The notes under the pieces were generated by a model that saw nothing but the letters and a program-made list of their open reading frames with translations, was not told the DNA's origin and searched no databases. Below, piece by piece: positions 10,311 to 19,818 of a DNA stretch of 64,000 nt (position 1 is the stretch's first letter; the number at the start of each line of letters is the position of its first letter). The stretch is from an uncultured Collinsella sp. (GTDB taxonomy: Bacteria > Actinomycetota > Coriobacteriia > Coriobacteriales > Coriobacteriaceae): assembly GCA_934667065.1 (NCBI GenBank), contig CAKULD010000002.1, positions 248,001 through 312,000 on the forward strand, read 5' to 3'. Position numbers and translations under genes: made by a program.

Positions 10311-10814
10311 CTATCCCTGATACGAAGATGCCTTGGGCGGTGTCTTGCCCTTTAGGACCTTGTGGTAGTAATCGTAGGTGAGCGGCGTCTCGTCACTCAG
10401 ACGCTCGGCATCCTCAACCTCGCCGATAAACAGCAGGTGCGTGCCCACATCCACGGTGTCAATCAGGCGGCAGCTAAACAGGGCCGCCGCGTGCTCGGGC
10501 ACATAGGGCATGCCCAGAGCCGTCTCGCGTGCCTCGTACTTGGCAAACTTATCATAGTCGCTGCTGGTACGGAAGCCAAAGTTGCCGATATAGAGCATGT
10601 CGGCCGTCTGATCGATCACGGTCAGCGCAAAAGCCTTGGCTGACGCGATGACGCCCGAGGTGACGTTGTCCTTGTTCACGGCAATCGAAATGCGCGGCGG
10701 AGTGGACGTCACCTGCACCGCCGTGTTAATGACGCAGCCGGCGCGCAGCCCGTCTGCCGCGGCACTCACCACGTACAGACCGCTCGGCATGGTAAAGAAC
10801 GCAGTTTTGTCCAT
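10311..10814 (-). CDS. Flavin reductase family protein (FMN-binding split barrel)
   Basis: 167 residues. Resembles the flavin reductase domain that binds FMN and passes electrons from NAD(P)H, as in high-molecular-weight rubredoxins. Starts MDKTAFFTMPSGLYVVSA; the segment AVNKDNVTSGVI and the GNFGFRTSSDYDKF region match the family's flavin-binding layout. The start is set by AGGGGAG eight bases upstream; a longer frame beginning at 10865 has no binding site. Rubredoxin lies 89 bases downstream on the same strand, separated by its own promoter. A terminator (10866-10898) isolates it from smpB upstream. Confidence 0.85.
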   Translation of the reverse strand: MDKTAFFTMPSGLYVVSAAADGLRAGCVINTAVQVTSTPPRISIAVNKDNVTSGVIASAKAFALTVIDQTADMLYIGNFGFRTSSDYDKFAKYEARETALGMPYVPEHAAALFSCRLIDTVDVGTHLLFIGEVEDAERLSDETPLTYDYYHKVLKGKTPPKASSYQG

Positions 10815-10865
10815 AACGATCACTCCCCTAACTCGGGTTGGAACCTCATGGATGTATGTACCCAT

Positions 10866-10898
10866 AAAAAGGCGGCGCCCATAACGGACACCGCCTTT
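10866..10898 (-). terminator. Terminator of the smpB transcript
   Basis: On the reverse strand AAAGGCGG and CCGCCTTT form the stem, followed by a T-run (TTTTTA). It lies between smpB and the flavin reductase gene. Confidence 0.7.
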
Positions 10899-10940
10899 GA
10901 GACATATGTGTCAGAACAGTAAGAAAGATGAGACACCCGC

Positions 10941-11007
10941 AGTTGCGGTGAAATAAGGACTGAATTGCCCGTCTAAAGGCCAAAGTGGTCCGTATTCCAC
11001 CGCAACT
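10941..11007. repeat. 67-base inverted repeat after smpB
   Basis: The arm AGTTGCGGTGAAATAAGGAC (10941-10960) pairs with 10988-11007 with two mismatches. The loop of 27 bases contains GCCCGTCTAAAGG. Arm and loop lengths resemble the ATCTGTAACA units, but the sequence differs. Confidence 0.75.
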
Positions 11008-11019
11008 TATACAGAGCGC

Positions 11020-11490
11020 CTAGCGGTTGCGTTCCTTGAGGGCGCGGTCGATCTCGCGTTGGACATCACGCTTGGCCATGTCCTCGCGCTTGTCGTAGAG
11101 CTTCTTGCCGCGACCCAGACCAAGCAGCAGCTTTACGCGACCGTCGGTATTAAAGTAAAGCTCCAGCGGTACCAAGGCATAGCCGCGGTTGCGCAGCTTG
11201 CCGTCGAGGAAATCGATCTCCTTGCGGTGCAGCAGCAGACGGCGACGGCGGTCGGGATCGCGGTTCCACACGCCACCGTGGCTGTAGGGGTGGATATGCA
11301 GGCCGACGAGCCAGCACTCCCCGCCGCGAATCAACGCGAAGGTGTCGGTGATCTGGCAGGCGCGCTCGCGAATCGACTTGACCTCGGTGCCGCTCAGCTC
11401 AATGCCACACTCAAAGGTCTCATCGATAAAGTACTCGTGATGAGCCGAGCGATTCTTGGAGATGAGCTTGCGCTCGCGCTTACTGGGCAT
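11020..11490 (-). CDS. smpB: SsrA-binding protein (trans-translation)
   Basis: 156 residues, standard SmpB length. Binds tmRNA and escorts it to stalled ribosomes. The beta-barrel core is clear (NRSAHHEYFIDETFECGIEL, then LSGTEVKSIRERACQI, then HIHPY), and the basic C-terminal tail contains KKLYDKREDMAKRDVQREI. The start MPSKRERKL is preferred over a longer frame because it aligns with the family. It overlaps the end of the upstream TPR-like gene by 11 bases, so translation is probably coupled. The tmRNA gene itself is not seen in the window. Confidence 0.96.
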   Translation of the reverse strand: MPSKRERKLISKNRSAHHEYFIDETFECGIELSGTEVKSIRERACQITDTFALIRGGECWLVGLHIHPYSHGGVWNRDPDRRRRLLLHRKEIDFLDGKLRNRGYALVPLELYFNTDGRVKLLLGLGRGKKLYDKREDMAKRDVQREIDRALKERNR

Positions 11491-12397
11491 CGCCGGCCTC
11501 CTCGGCACCGTCAGCGTTCTTGTTCGCAGCCTCGCGCTTTGCCTTGCGCTCGGCGTTGAGCTCGGCATCGCTCTCGCGCACCAGTTTGATAATCGCCGCA
11601 CAGGCCTCCTCGCCCACCAGGTCTCGGGCGCGGACCGTCAGACGCGTCGCCTCACGCTTGTCGCCGTCGTTTGCGGCATCGGTCGCGCACATAATCAGGC
11701 AGATCGCAATCTCGGCCGAAGGCGAGGTCGGCACGCCCTGCAGGGCCAGCTCGCCCATCACATGATCGTCGCTCTCATCGGCGGCATCCGGATAGGTGGT
11801 ATGGATCTTATTGAGCAGACGCGTCGTATGCGAATCTCCGGGCGCCAGGCGCAGCGCCAGGCGAGCGCAGCCCACGGCGGCCGAAACGTTCTCGGTCTCG
11901 GGCTCCAGGAAGTACTGACCCAGATTGGAGTAGGCGCGGGCGGCGCACTTACCATCGCTCGCACGCTCCAGCACCGAGTACGAAAGCGATGCCCACTCCT
12001 GCTTGTCCTCGAGCGCGCGGAACAGCTCGGCCAAGTCCAAGCGATAGTTGCAGTTCATGGGATCCCAGCGCACGGCCTGCATCAGGGCGTTGCGAGCGCT
12101 CACATAATCCTGCTGGCGAATGTAGGCAAACGCCATGTCGGAATACAGACGGTCAAACGGCACCTCGACCTGCACGAGCTCGCGCGGATCCTTCTCCACG
12201 CGGCGATAGGCCAGACGCTCAAACTTGCTATCGAAGCTAAAGTACTGGCGCTTCTCCTCCGTCTTGCACTCAGCGTCGATATACTCCTCGGCGAGCTCCA
12301 CCAGACGCTCCAGCAGCGGCGTCGCCGTGGCCAGGTCGCCCTGCGCCAGATAGTTCTCGGCATACGTGATGTCTTCCAAGCTGATAGGCAGGTCCAT
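11480..12397 (-). CDS. TPR-like helical repeat protein
   Basis: 305 residues, predicted cytosolic. It is largely alpha-helical with tetratricopeptide-like units: NYLAQGDLATATPLLERLVE near residue 15, SDMAFAYIRQQDYVSARNAL near residue 86, and AARAYSNLGQYFLEP near residue 152. The last 25 residues are a charged Lys/Glu/Ala tail. Such proteins usually mediate protein-protein contacts; no specific partner can be named. It is in an operon with smpB, whose start lies inside its 3' end. Upstream on the same strand are two tRNA genes with their own terminator. Confidence 0.75.
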   Translation of the reverse strand: MDLPISLEDITYAENYLAQGDLATATPLLERLVELAEEYIDAECKTEEKRQYFSFDSKFERLAYRRVEKDPRELVQVEVPFDRLYSDMAFAYIRQQDYVSARNALMQAVRWDPMNCNYRLDLAELFRALEDKQEWASLSYSVLERASDGKCAARAYSNLGQYFLEPETENVSAAVGCARLALRLAPGDSHTTRLLNKIHTTYPDAADESDDHVMGELALQGVPTSPSAEIAICLIMCATDAANDGDKREATRLTVRARDLVGEEACAAIIKLVRESDAELNAERKAKREAANKNADGAEEAGDAQ

Positions 12398-12451
12398 GGC
12401 TACTCCTCGAACGGAACGAAACGCGGCAAACGCCGCTTGCGGTCAATACAC

Positions 12452-12479
12452 AAAACCCGGGTCTCTTACGAGGCCCGGG
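12452..12479 (-). terminator. Terminator after the tRNA pair
   Basis: CCCGGGCCTCGTAAGAGACC-type hairpin (stem CCCGGG, with further pairing) followed on the reverse strand by TTTTG, ten bases after the tRNA-Glu 3' end. Confidence 0.8.
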
Positions 12480-12490
12480 CGTTCATTTTG

Positions 12491-12567
12491 TGGTAGCCCG
12501 TACCAGATTCGAACTGGTGATCTCCGCCTTGAGAGGGCGGCGTCCTAAACCGCTAGACGAACGGGCC
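12491..12567 (-). tRNA. tRNA-Glu (anticodon CTC)
   Basis: A cloverleaf can be drawn: acceptor GGCCCGT pairs with ACGGGCT, the anticodon stem CCGCC/GGCGG encloses loop CTCTCAA with anticodon CTC, and the T-arm contains GTTCGAATC. CCA is encoded. It is the distal gene of a two-tRNA transcript with tRNA-Gln. Confidence 0.95.
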
Positions 12568-12584
12568 ATATGTAGCAAATGCAA

Positions 12585-12658
12585 TGGCTGGGATGGAGGG
12601 AGTCGAACCCCCATTGACGGAACCAGAATCCGCTGTCCTGCCATTAGACGACATCCCA
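12585..12658 (-). tRNA. tRNA-Gln (anticodon CTG)
   Basis: Acceptor TGGGATG pairs with CATCCCA. The anticodon loop TTCTGGT carries CTG, and the T-arm contains GGTTCGACTCC. CCA is encoded. It lies 17 bases upstream of tRNA-Glu on the same strand. Confidence 0.95.
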
Positions 12659-12702
12659 ATGACTGCATCGCTGCGCTCGGCTGTGCCTTTGCGCAAGAAA
12701 GA

Positions 12703-12731
12703 AATATACGGGAAGTCCGGCCGTGACGCAA
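12703..12731 (-). promoter_or_regulatory. tRNA-Gln/Glu promoter
   Basis: On the reverse strand TTGCGT (12726-12731) and TATATT (12703-12708) are exactly 17 bases apart, about 45 bases upstream of tRNA-Gln. Confidence 0.7.
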
Positions 12732-12924
12732 GCCCCAATTTTGACTTTTTTGAAATTCAGTCAAATACGGCCAACCCGTGAAGGACCTGTGAAGTCGACC
12801 GCTGCACACGAAGGGCAAAACGCCGCGAGCGGTAGCCGTCAACCGCTGGCAGATTCTACCGCGAAAACGATAGCACCAGGCAACACAATCGAAGTATCAA
12901 TGATCACGTAGATATCGAGGCGCC

Positions 12925-13335
12925 ATGGACGAAGAGCTTGATTACCTATGGGAGACCCTGGGCCTCGAGATCACTGCTGACCTTTGGCCCGAACGGGACA
13001 AAATCCATCCCACTCTGCGCCCCGCCATCACGGTGATGCAGGCAAAATACCGCCGTGCATCCTTTTTGATCATGCGGATGTCATGGCACGCGGGACTCCC
13101 CGACCTTAAGCGAATCCAGGCAAGCCTCGTCGAGCTGTCCGGCATGCCGACCGTCATATCCGAGGCGCACCTGGAGCAGCGCCAGCGCGAGCGACTGCAA
13201 CAGCAGCGGATTCCCTTTATCTGCCCCGGCGTTCAGGCATATCTGCCCTTTATGGACGAGGAGTACTGGAGCGGCAAGCCCAACAAGCACGTAAAGGTCT
13301 ACAGTCCGCACGAATGGGCACAGCTCAAGGATTGA
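12925..13335 (+). CDS. Small hypothetical protein
   Basis: 136 residues starting MDEELDYLWETLGLEI with a GAGG element upstream. It is soluble, with helical first half and a conserved-looking C-terminal block (RIPFICPGVQAYLPFMDEEY). That block recalls a C-terminal segment seen in some Firmicute proteins annotated as MarR-like, but no winged-helix signature is visible and I assign no function. It stands alone between the tRNA pair and the ArsC-like gene, which faces it. The sequence composition matches the core genome. Confidence 0.7.
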   Translation: MDEELDYLWETLGLEITADLWPERDKIHPTLRPAITVMQAKYRRASFLIMRMSWHAGLPDLKRIQASLVELSGMPTVISEAHLEQRQRERLQQQRIPFICPGVQAYLPFMDEEYWSGKPNKHVKVYSPHEWAQLKD

Positions 13336-13407
13336 GCCGAGCGAGCCCTCCGATGGAAAACACGTCCCACCCTGAGCGCTCAAAACGGGTCGCACTTTCC
13401 GCAGCCG

Positions 13408-13767
13408 CTACAGCAGCGCCTCGGTCCAAGCTGCTTCCCTAAAGCCGGGAATCGCAAAGTCGTCGCCCACCAACAGCGGACGCTTGACCAGCATGCCGTC
13501 GGTCGCCAGCAGCTCGTAGCACTCCCGATCCGTCATGCCCGCATCCAGACGCGCCTTCAGGCCCAGCTCTCGATATTTCATGCCCGACGAATTAAAGAAG
13601 CGCCGCACCGGCAGCCCCGAACGAGCAATCCAGATCGCAAGCTCATCAGCCGTGGGATTGTCCAAAACGATATCGCGGTCGATATACTCTGCCCCGTGTT
13701 CGTCCAGCCATGCCTTGGCCTTCTTACAGGTCGAGCACTTGGGATATTCAACAAACAGTACGGTCAT
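13408..13767 (-). CDS. ArsC/Spx-family thioredoxin-fold protein
   Basis: 119 residues. The N-terminal motif YPKCSTCKKAKAWL holds a CXXC pair, and the family motif RPLLV lies near residue 101 (KRPLLVGDDFAI). The family includes arsenate reductases, the regulators Spx and MgsR, and YffB-like proteins. With both CXXC and no arsenic genes nearby, a Spx/YffB-like role is as likely as arsenate reduction. The start is set by GGAGG upstream of ATG at 13767; a longer frame has no binding site. It is a single-gene unit. Confidence 0.85.
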   Translation of the reverse strand: MTVLFVEYPKCSTCKKAKAWLDEHGAEYIDRDIVLDNPTADELAIWIARSGLPVRRFFNSSGMKYRELGLKARLDAGMTDRECYELLATDGMLVKRPLLVGDDFAIPGFREAAWTEALL

Positions 13768-13859
13768 GGGAATCCTCCGAATAAAGATCGGCCAACGCAG
13801 GCACACGCCACACGAGGCGCCTTCGTATGATGGGCCAATTGTAGCCCACGGGTCACACG

Positions 13860-14912
13860 CTAAACGAACCGTGCCCCGAATCCGCGTTTGATGAACGGCA
13901 GCAGCTCCATTGCCTCGGGCGTGATATGGCCCGCAACGTTCATGCGCTCGTCACCGGGAAGATCGACCCGCGCAATCTCAAGCTCGCCTTCGTAGCGCCC
14001 ATAGCCGCTATTGCTCACAGCGATCGACCCCGTCTTTCGCGACAGGCCGGCACCGGCATCCATCGGCACGGAATCCGGTTTAAGCGTCGTGCGCGACTCC
14101 TGAGACCTAAAGATGAGGGTGCTCGAATCGGGCCGGTCGTGATGAATCTGCCCACGTACATAGGCATAACCAGACTCAAGCTCGCATTGCAGGTCCACGT
14201 ATCCGGCGGAAACTTGAGCAAACTGCGCCCAGCCCGCATCGGAAAGATCGGGGTCGCCGACCAACACAATGTCGCAATCGGCGCCATGTGCGAGCTCAAG
14301 CATGTTGAGGGCAACCTTTGACGCGCGACCGCGCTGTGCCTCGACCGTCGGCAGTCCCTCGAATACCGGCCCGCGAACGTTGGCATCACCCGGCACAAAA
14401 GCCATGATTTCGAATCCAAGCGCCGCAAGACGAAGATTCGTGCGAGCAACGTCCTCAAGCGAAAGACCGGTATAAGGCTTGGGGTAAAAATTGTGGCAGG
14501 CGGCAAAACGGAACACATCGGCACCGGCCTCGCGCCACGATGCGATTTCATCGGAGCTCACCGTCGAGGCATTAACCACAATGCGAAACACACCGGACAG
14601 CTCCGCGACCCGCTGAGCGCTAAAGCCATAGTCCAAGCGAAGGTATTCCAGCCCCAGATCGCGCAGATCCTCGATGCGCTCAAGCCCCAGCAAGTCGCAC
14701 GTGCGCGGCCCCACATCGGCAATCAGCGAAATACCGCGGGCAGAAAGCAGCGACAGCACCTGCCGGACTTTATCGGCATACGCCGCTCCCCCATCCTCGG
14801 GAATATGCAGCGAGGTAAACGCATAGCGCGCACCCGCCGCGGCACCATGCTCGATCGTCCGCTCGATATCCTGCAGAGGGCTGGAAAGATAGACGGAAAT
14901 ACCTGTTCTCAC
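13860..14912 (-). CDS. mupG: 6-phospho-N-acetylmuramidase (MupG/DUF871 family)
   Basis: 350 residues with a GTG start and an AAGGAG site. The family has an N-terminal TIM barrel (MRTGISVYLSS, TSLHIPEDGG, then LRLDYGF) and a C-terminal beta domain (from about residue 245). In Staphylococcus aureus MupG splits MurNAc-6P-GlcNAc inside the cytosol after PTS uptake. Here it is the last gene of murR-murQ-murP-mupG, which fits exactly. A strong hairpin (14930-14964) lies between murP and this gene, so its expression may depend on read-through. Named by family recognition and context. Confidence 0.88.
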   Translation of the reverse strand: MRTGISVYLSSPLQDIERTIEHGAAAGARYAFTSLHIPEDGGAAYADKVRQVLSLLSARGISLIADVGPRTCDLLGLERIEDLRDLGLEYLRLDYGFSAQRVAELSGVFRIVVNASTVSSDEIASWREAGADVFRFAACHNFYPKPYTGLSLEDVARTNLRLAALGFEIMAFVPGDANVRGPVFEGLPTVEAQRGRASKVALNMLELAHGADCDIVLVGDPDLSDAGWAQFAQVSAGYVDLQCELESGYAYVRGQIHHDRPDSSTLIFRSQESRTTLKPDSVPMDAGAGLSRKTGSIAVSNSGYGRYEGELEIARVDLPGDERMNVAGHITPEAMELLPFIKRGFGARFV

Positions 14913-14929
14913 GCTTCTACGCTCCTTTT

Positions 14930-14964
14930 AAAAAAGGCCGGCGGAGCGCACTTGCCCCGCCGGC
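14930..14964 (-). terminator. Terminator-like hairpin between murP and mupG
   Basis: On the reverse strand GCCGGCGG and CCGCCGGC form an 8-base perfect stem, followed at once by CTTTTTT. It overlaps the leader of mupG, whose AAGGAG lies just downstream. Confidence 0.8.
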
Positions 14965-15031
14965 ACAACAATAGCATCAAGAAATCAGTGGCACGCCGCG
15001 ACATCCGAGCAACATGGCGCGTGTCATCAGG

Positions 15032-16462
15032 CTACTCGCCAAAGAACTCGTCGATCTTCTGCTCGTCCACGCCAAAGAACCACGTCAGGACAAAGCCGGC
15101 GGCATAAGCAAGCAGCATAGCGGCAACATAGCCGAGCTGCTGGCCGGGCACGACGATCAGCAGGCCGAACAGACCGGAAACGCCCTGAGAAACCGTGCCG
15201 ATGTGAAGCAGCGCCGCAAGCGCGCCGCCAATGCCGGCACCCAGGCAAGCTGTCACAAACGGACGGACGAGCGGCAGCGTAACGGCATACATCAAAGGCT
15301 CGCCAACACCCAGAATGCCAACGGGAATAGACTCGGCGACATACTTCTTGAGCTTGGCGTTCTTGGTCTTAAAGTACAGTGCCAGACCGGCGCCAACCTG
15401 GCCGCCGCCAGCCATCATAAGGATGGGCAGCAGGTAGTTGATACCCTTGGTGGCGCCGTCGGGATCGTTGAGCATCGCGTGGATCGGCGTAAGCGCCTGA
15501 TGCAAGCCAACGGACACCAGCGGCAAGAAGCCTGCCGACAGGATATAGCCGCCCAGAACGCCCAGCTTCTCGAAGATAAAGGTGAGGACGCTAAAGATCG
15601 CCGTCGTCAGCCAGGCGCCGACCGGCTGGATGACAAGCATCAGGGCAAAGGCACCGATGATGAGCACCAGCAGCGGGGACAAGAACGTGTCGAGTGCGTT
15701 GGGCATAACCTTGCGAATCTGACGCTCCATCCAGGCGAAAAACGCACCAGCGATGAGAGCCGCGATCATGCCGCCCGCTGCGGGGTTGTACTGCGCATTG
15801 GTGAGCGGCAGCAGAATGGCGGTGGCAGGATCAGCCGCGCCAGGCGCAAGCAGGGGCATGGCACTGTTGGCGATGCACATCATACCGGCGATGCCGCCCA
15901 ACGCAGCGGAGCCACCAAACTCACGTGCCGCGTTATAGCCCACCAAGATGGGCAGATAGGCAAAGAGGGCCCAGCCCATGGAACGAATGCCCTGGTACCA
16001 CCACTCACCTGCAAGCGCGCCCGCCGTCGAGACATTGATGACGTTGCAGATACCGTTGATGAGGCCGGCCGCAATGATGCCGGGAAGCAGGGCGACGAAG
16101 ACATTGGAGATCTTCTTGAGGAAGGCCTGAACCGGCTTGGACTCGTACTTGGCCTTCTGCGCAGCCTTGTTTGTGGCCGCGGCGTCGACCACGTTTTCGT
16201 CGGCAACACCCTTCGCAAGACCGGTGAGCTTGGAGAACTCCTCGAGCACCTTATTCACCTTGCCCGGACCCAGCACGATCTGCATGGTATCGTCCTCGAC
16301 CAGGCCCATTACGCCATCGAGTGCCTTAATACCCTCTGTGTCGACGTTGCCCGCGTCTTTGACGGTCACGCGCAGGCGCGTCATGCACGCCGCGTTTGCG
16401 AGCACGTTGTCTTTACCGCCCAAAAGGTCCAGCAGCTTTTGAGCCAGCTCTTTGTTCGTCAT
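15032..16462 (-). CDS. murP: PTS transporter subunit EIIBC, N-acetylmuramic acid type
   Basis: 476 residues. The N-terminal EIIB domain has the phospho-acceptor Cys26 in NAACMTRLRVTV; the EIIC domain from about residue 110 has around ten membrane segments. No EIIA domain is present, as in known MurP, so a separate EIIA must donate phosphate. It imports MurNAc or MurNAc-containing sugars as 6-phosphates. The start MTNKELAQK has AAGGAGG upstream. The flanking murQ, murR and mupG decide the substrate assignment; by sequence alone it could serve another glucose-family sugar. Confidence 0.9.
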   Translation of the reverse strand: MTNKELAQKLLDLLGGKDNVLANAACMTRLRVTVKDAGNVDTEGIKALDGVMGLVEDDTMQIVLGPGKVNKVLEEFSKLTGLAKGVADENVVDAAATNKAAQKAKYESKPVQAFLKKISNVFVALLPGIIAAGLINGICNVINVSTAGALAGEWWYQGIRSMGWALFAYLPILVGYNAAREFGGSAALGGIAGMMCIANSAMPLLAPGAADPATAILLPLTNAQYNPAAGGMIAALIAGAFFAWMERQIRKVMPNALDTFLSPLLVLIIGAFALMLVIQPVGAWLTTAIFSVLTFIFEKLGVLGGYILSAGFLPLVSVGLHQALTPIHAMLNDPDGATKGINYLLPILMMAGGGQVGAGLALYFKTKNAKLKKYVAESIPVGILGVGEPLMYAVTLPLVRPFVTACLGAGIGGALAALLHIGTVSQGVSGLFGLLIVVPGQQLGYVAAMLLAYAAGFVLTWFFGVDEQKIDEFFGE

Positions 16463-16519
16463 AACTCCTCCTTGTATTGAATGTGCAGCGCGAATGTTGT
16501 GGCAGCTCACACCGTGCGC

Positions 16520-17452
<933 letters not shown>

Positions 17453-17453
17453 C

Positions 17454-18305
17454 TCATCTTTCCTGTTTCTCGATGTAGTTTTGCTTAATGACATGCGTCT
17501 CCCGTTCGTAATCGCTTGCAACGTAAGCGGCGTACAGAGCGTCGACGACCATAAGCTGGGCCATACGCGAGGCCATGGCACCGCTGCGGACCAGCGGCTC
17601 ACTTGCGGCGACGCCGAGCACAGCATCTGCCATGGTTGCGAGCTTGGACGAGCCATCTACTTTGGTTACGGCCACAACGGGACAGTTATGGCGTTGAGCC
17701 TCCGCGGTGCAGTCCAGCACCTCTTGCGTCAAGCCCGAATAGCTAAAGGCGATTGCAATATCGCCCTCATGCATGTTCTTGGCGCACAAGAGTTGGTCGT
17801 GCCAGTCATCGTACAGATGGCACTCTTTGTCGACACGCATGAGCTTTTGCGCCAGATCGTGCGCGACCAAACGAGAGGCACCGATACCGAACAGATTGAC
17901 CGCGCGTGCCCGCTTAAGATGGGCCGCGCATCGCTCCAAGACGGTGTAATCGAGCGTTCGCGCCGTCGCCTCGATCGTGCGCACGTTGCTTTTCATCACC
18001 TTCCCCACGATGCGTTCGACGCTGTCATCCATGGAGATGTCCTCGAGAGCAACGTCTTTCTTGTCACCCAAGAGCGCCAGTTCGGCAATCAGTTCGCGCT
18101 GAAACTCCTTGTAGCCCGCAAAACCCAAGCGCTTGCAAAAGCGCAAAATGCTCGAGGGCGAAGAGAACGTGGCATCGGCAAGACCGCGGACGGACAACCC
18201 GACCACCTCGTGCGGATGAGCGCTTACATATGCGATGACATTGCGCTCCGCCGGGCTCGCGCTGAGCTCTCGCTCTCGAAGCCGCAAAAGCAATCCGTTT
18301 GCCAT
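17454..18305 (-). CDS. murR: RpiR-family regulator of the MurNAc operon
   Basis: 283 residues. An N-terminal helix-turn-helix (with SSPSSILRFCKRLGFAGYKEF) is followed by a sugar-phosphate isomerase (SIS) domain from about residue 125 (NLFGIGASRLVAHDL, then AFSYSGLTQEVL). RpiR regulators of this operon type sense MurNAc-6P. It is the first gene of murR-murQ-murP-mupG. The ATG at 18305 has GGAGG eight bases upstream and is preferred to a GTG nine bases earlier. A 29-base dyad (18351-18379) upstream is a candidate operator. Confidence 0.9.
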   Translation of the reverse strand: MANGLLLRLRERELSASPAERNVIAYVSAHPHEVVGLSVRGLADATFSSPSSILRFCKRLGFAGYKEFQRELIAELALLGDKKDVALEDISMDDSVERIVGKVMKSNVRTIEATARTLDYTVLERCAAHLKRARAVNLFGIGASRLVAHDLAQKLMRVDKECHLYDDWHDQLLCAKNMHEGDIAIAFSYSGLTQEVLDCTAEAQRHNCPVVAVTKVDGSSKLATMADAVLGVAASEPLVRSGAMASRMAQLMVVDALYAAYVASDYERETHVIKQNYIEKQER

Positions 18306-18350
18306 CTCAAACACCTCCGTTGAGAAGAATTAAAGACCAACGAACGATTC

Positions 18351-18379
18351 GTACCGGATACAAACAGCTTTTACGGTAC
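18351..18379 (-). promoter_or_regulatory. Candidate MurR operator
   Basis: GTACCG and CGGTAC at the ends of a 29-base segment, 46 bases upstream of the murR start. Six-base arms only, so evidence is modest. Confidence 0.35.
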
Positions 18380-18509
18380 ATTGTGCCGCATCGTGGCGCA
18401 CCACGGGCGAGCGTTCTACCGCTCGCCCCTCAAATCCGACCGCTCGGAAATACGCGCGACACATAATAATTCAACAAGGTCGCATTATCAGAAACGGGTT
18501 TGTTACCGG

Positions 18510-19091
18510 CTAGCGCCTCGCATGGGCGCCGATCGGCCGAGTCGCATGGCGCACCAACGCCGCTGCCAGCAATACCAACAGCATCGCGGTGACATAGCCC
18601 GCAGCATCGAATCCTAAATCGATAACGTCGAAATGCCTGCCGGGAACAAAGATCTTATGCACCTGATCGCCAACGGAGCAGGCGGCGCAAAAGAGCAATA
18701 CGGGCACGCAACGGGAGCACACGCTCCACGGACGCCTGGAAAGGCAAACCACGACCACCGAGGCGAACAATCCGACGAAGAAAAACTCTACGGCATGGGC
18801 AACGCGACGGACGTTCGTGCCCACCCACATGCGAATGGAAGCAAGTCGGCCAGACCGTACATTCGAGGCAGCCGAATCGGTGCCCCCGGTCATTCCGTTC
18901 TCCGTCTGAGCTTCACCCGTGGCATCGGCAGCCTGTGCGCCCGTAGCCTGACCCTCCACCACACGCGCGGTGGACTCGCTCAGCAACGACGTCTCCACCG
19001 CATTTTGCTCCGTCAGCACCCAGATGCCCGCCAGCGTTGCAGCGAACAGAACGATCGCGGTCCATCCGATTATTTGTTTTACGCGCGCCAA
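18510..19091 (-). CDS. VanZ-like membrane protein
   Basis: 193 residues. There is a membrane segment at the N-terminus, then a loop of about 65 mainly small polar residues. The VanZ core follows (RRVAHAVEFFFVGLFAS, then CSVGDQVHKIFVPGRHFDVIDLGFD), with further membrane helices. VanZ-like proteins are linked to teicoplanin resistance and lipid or envelope functions, but their activity is not settled. A TTG start at 19091 is chosen because AAGGAGG lies seven bases upstream; the next upstream TTG has no site. The N-terminal loop is unusual for the family. Confidence 0.8.
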   Translation of the reverse strand: MARVKQIIGWTAIVLFAATLAGIWVLTEQNAVETSLLSESTARVVEGQATGAQAADATGEAQTENGMTGGTDSAASNVRSGRLASIRMWVGTNVRRVAHAVEFFFVGLFASVVVVCLSRRPWSVCSRCVPVLLFCAACSVGDQVHKIFVPGRHFDVIDLGFDAAGYVTAMLLVLLAAALVRHATRPIGAHARR

Positions 19092-19193
19092 GGGCCTACC
19101 TCCTTTTTTGAATATCAGCGAGTGTAGCCCCAAATGACATCGTCACCGTATCAAAATTTGAATCGCAACAAGAAGCGACAGAGCCGCCATCTC

Positions 19194-19799
19194 CTAACCC
19201 GCCTCGCGCATCCAGCGATCGAACGTCCCCACGCACACGCCCAGGTACTTTGCTGCCTGGCTGCGGGTAATATCGCCTGCCTCATAACTGTCGCGCACCA
19301 GTTCAAACTGCGGAGGGCATGGCTTGCGAGGCCGGCCAAACCGCACCCCTCGCGCCCGCGCCGCCGCAATTCCCTCCGCCTGACGCTGATGGATGTTCTC
19401 GCGCTCCACCTGCGCCACGTAGCTCAACAGTTGCAGCACAATGTCGGCAATCAGCGTACTCGTCACGTCCGGCGCTTCTCCGTCCCTTGCGCGCGTGTCG
19501 AGCAGCGGCATATCCAGCACCACGATGGCCGTCCCGCGCTCTTTTGTAATAAGGCGCCATTCCTCGAGTATCTCGCTGTAGTTACGGCCCAGACGATCGA
19601 TGGACAACACCACCAGCACGTCCCCATCCCCCAGCACGCGCAGCAGATCGCGATATCGCGGACGGTCGAAGTCCTTGCCGCTCGCACGGTCAGCATAAAT
19701 ATTCGCCGACTCCACGCCATAGGCGATCAGCGCATCAAACTGCCGATTCAGGTTCTGATCACGCGAGCTCACGCGCGCATAGCCGTACACAGTCGCCAT
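19194..19799 (-). CDS. Serine recombinase (resolvase/invertase family)
   Basis: 201 residues. The catalytic N-terminal domain is complete: YGYARVSSRDQNLNRQ with the nucleophile Ser, LVVLSIDRLGRNYSEI, and the long E-helix around residue 120. A C-terminal helix-turn-helix (ITRSQAAKYLGVCVGTFDRW) binds DNA. Length fits the small resolvase/invertase class. The start ATG follows GGGGA. No transposase is adjacent; a GGGACAGGTTTATTTT-type inverted repeat lies 20 bases upstream of the start. It may be a free-standing resolvase left by a mobile element. Confidence 0.93.
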   Translation of the reverse strand: MATVYGYARVSSRDQNLNRQFDALIAYGVESANIYADRASGKDFDRPRYRDLLRVLGDGDVLVVLSIDRLGRNYSEILEEWRLITKERGTAIVVLDMPLLDTRARDGEAPDVTSTLIADIVLQLLSYVAQVERENIHQRQAEGIAAARARGVRFGRPRKPCPPQFELVRDSYEAGDITRSQAAKYLGVCVGTFDRWMREAG

Positions 19800-19818
19800 C
19801 TCATCCCCGCTTTCTTGT

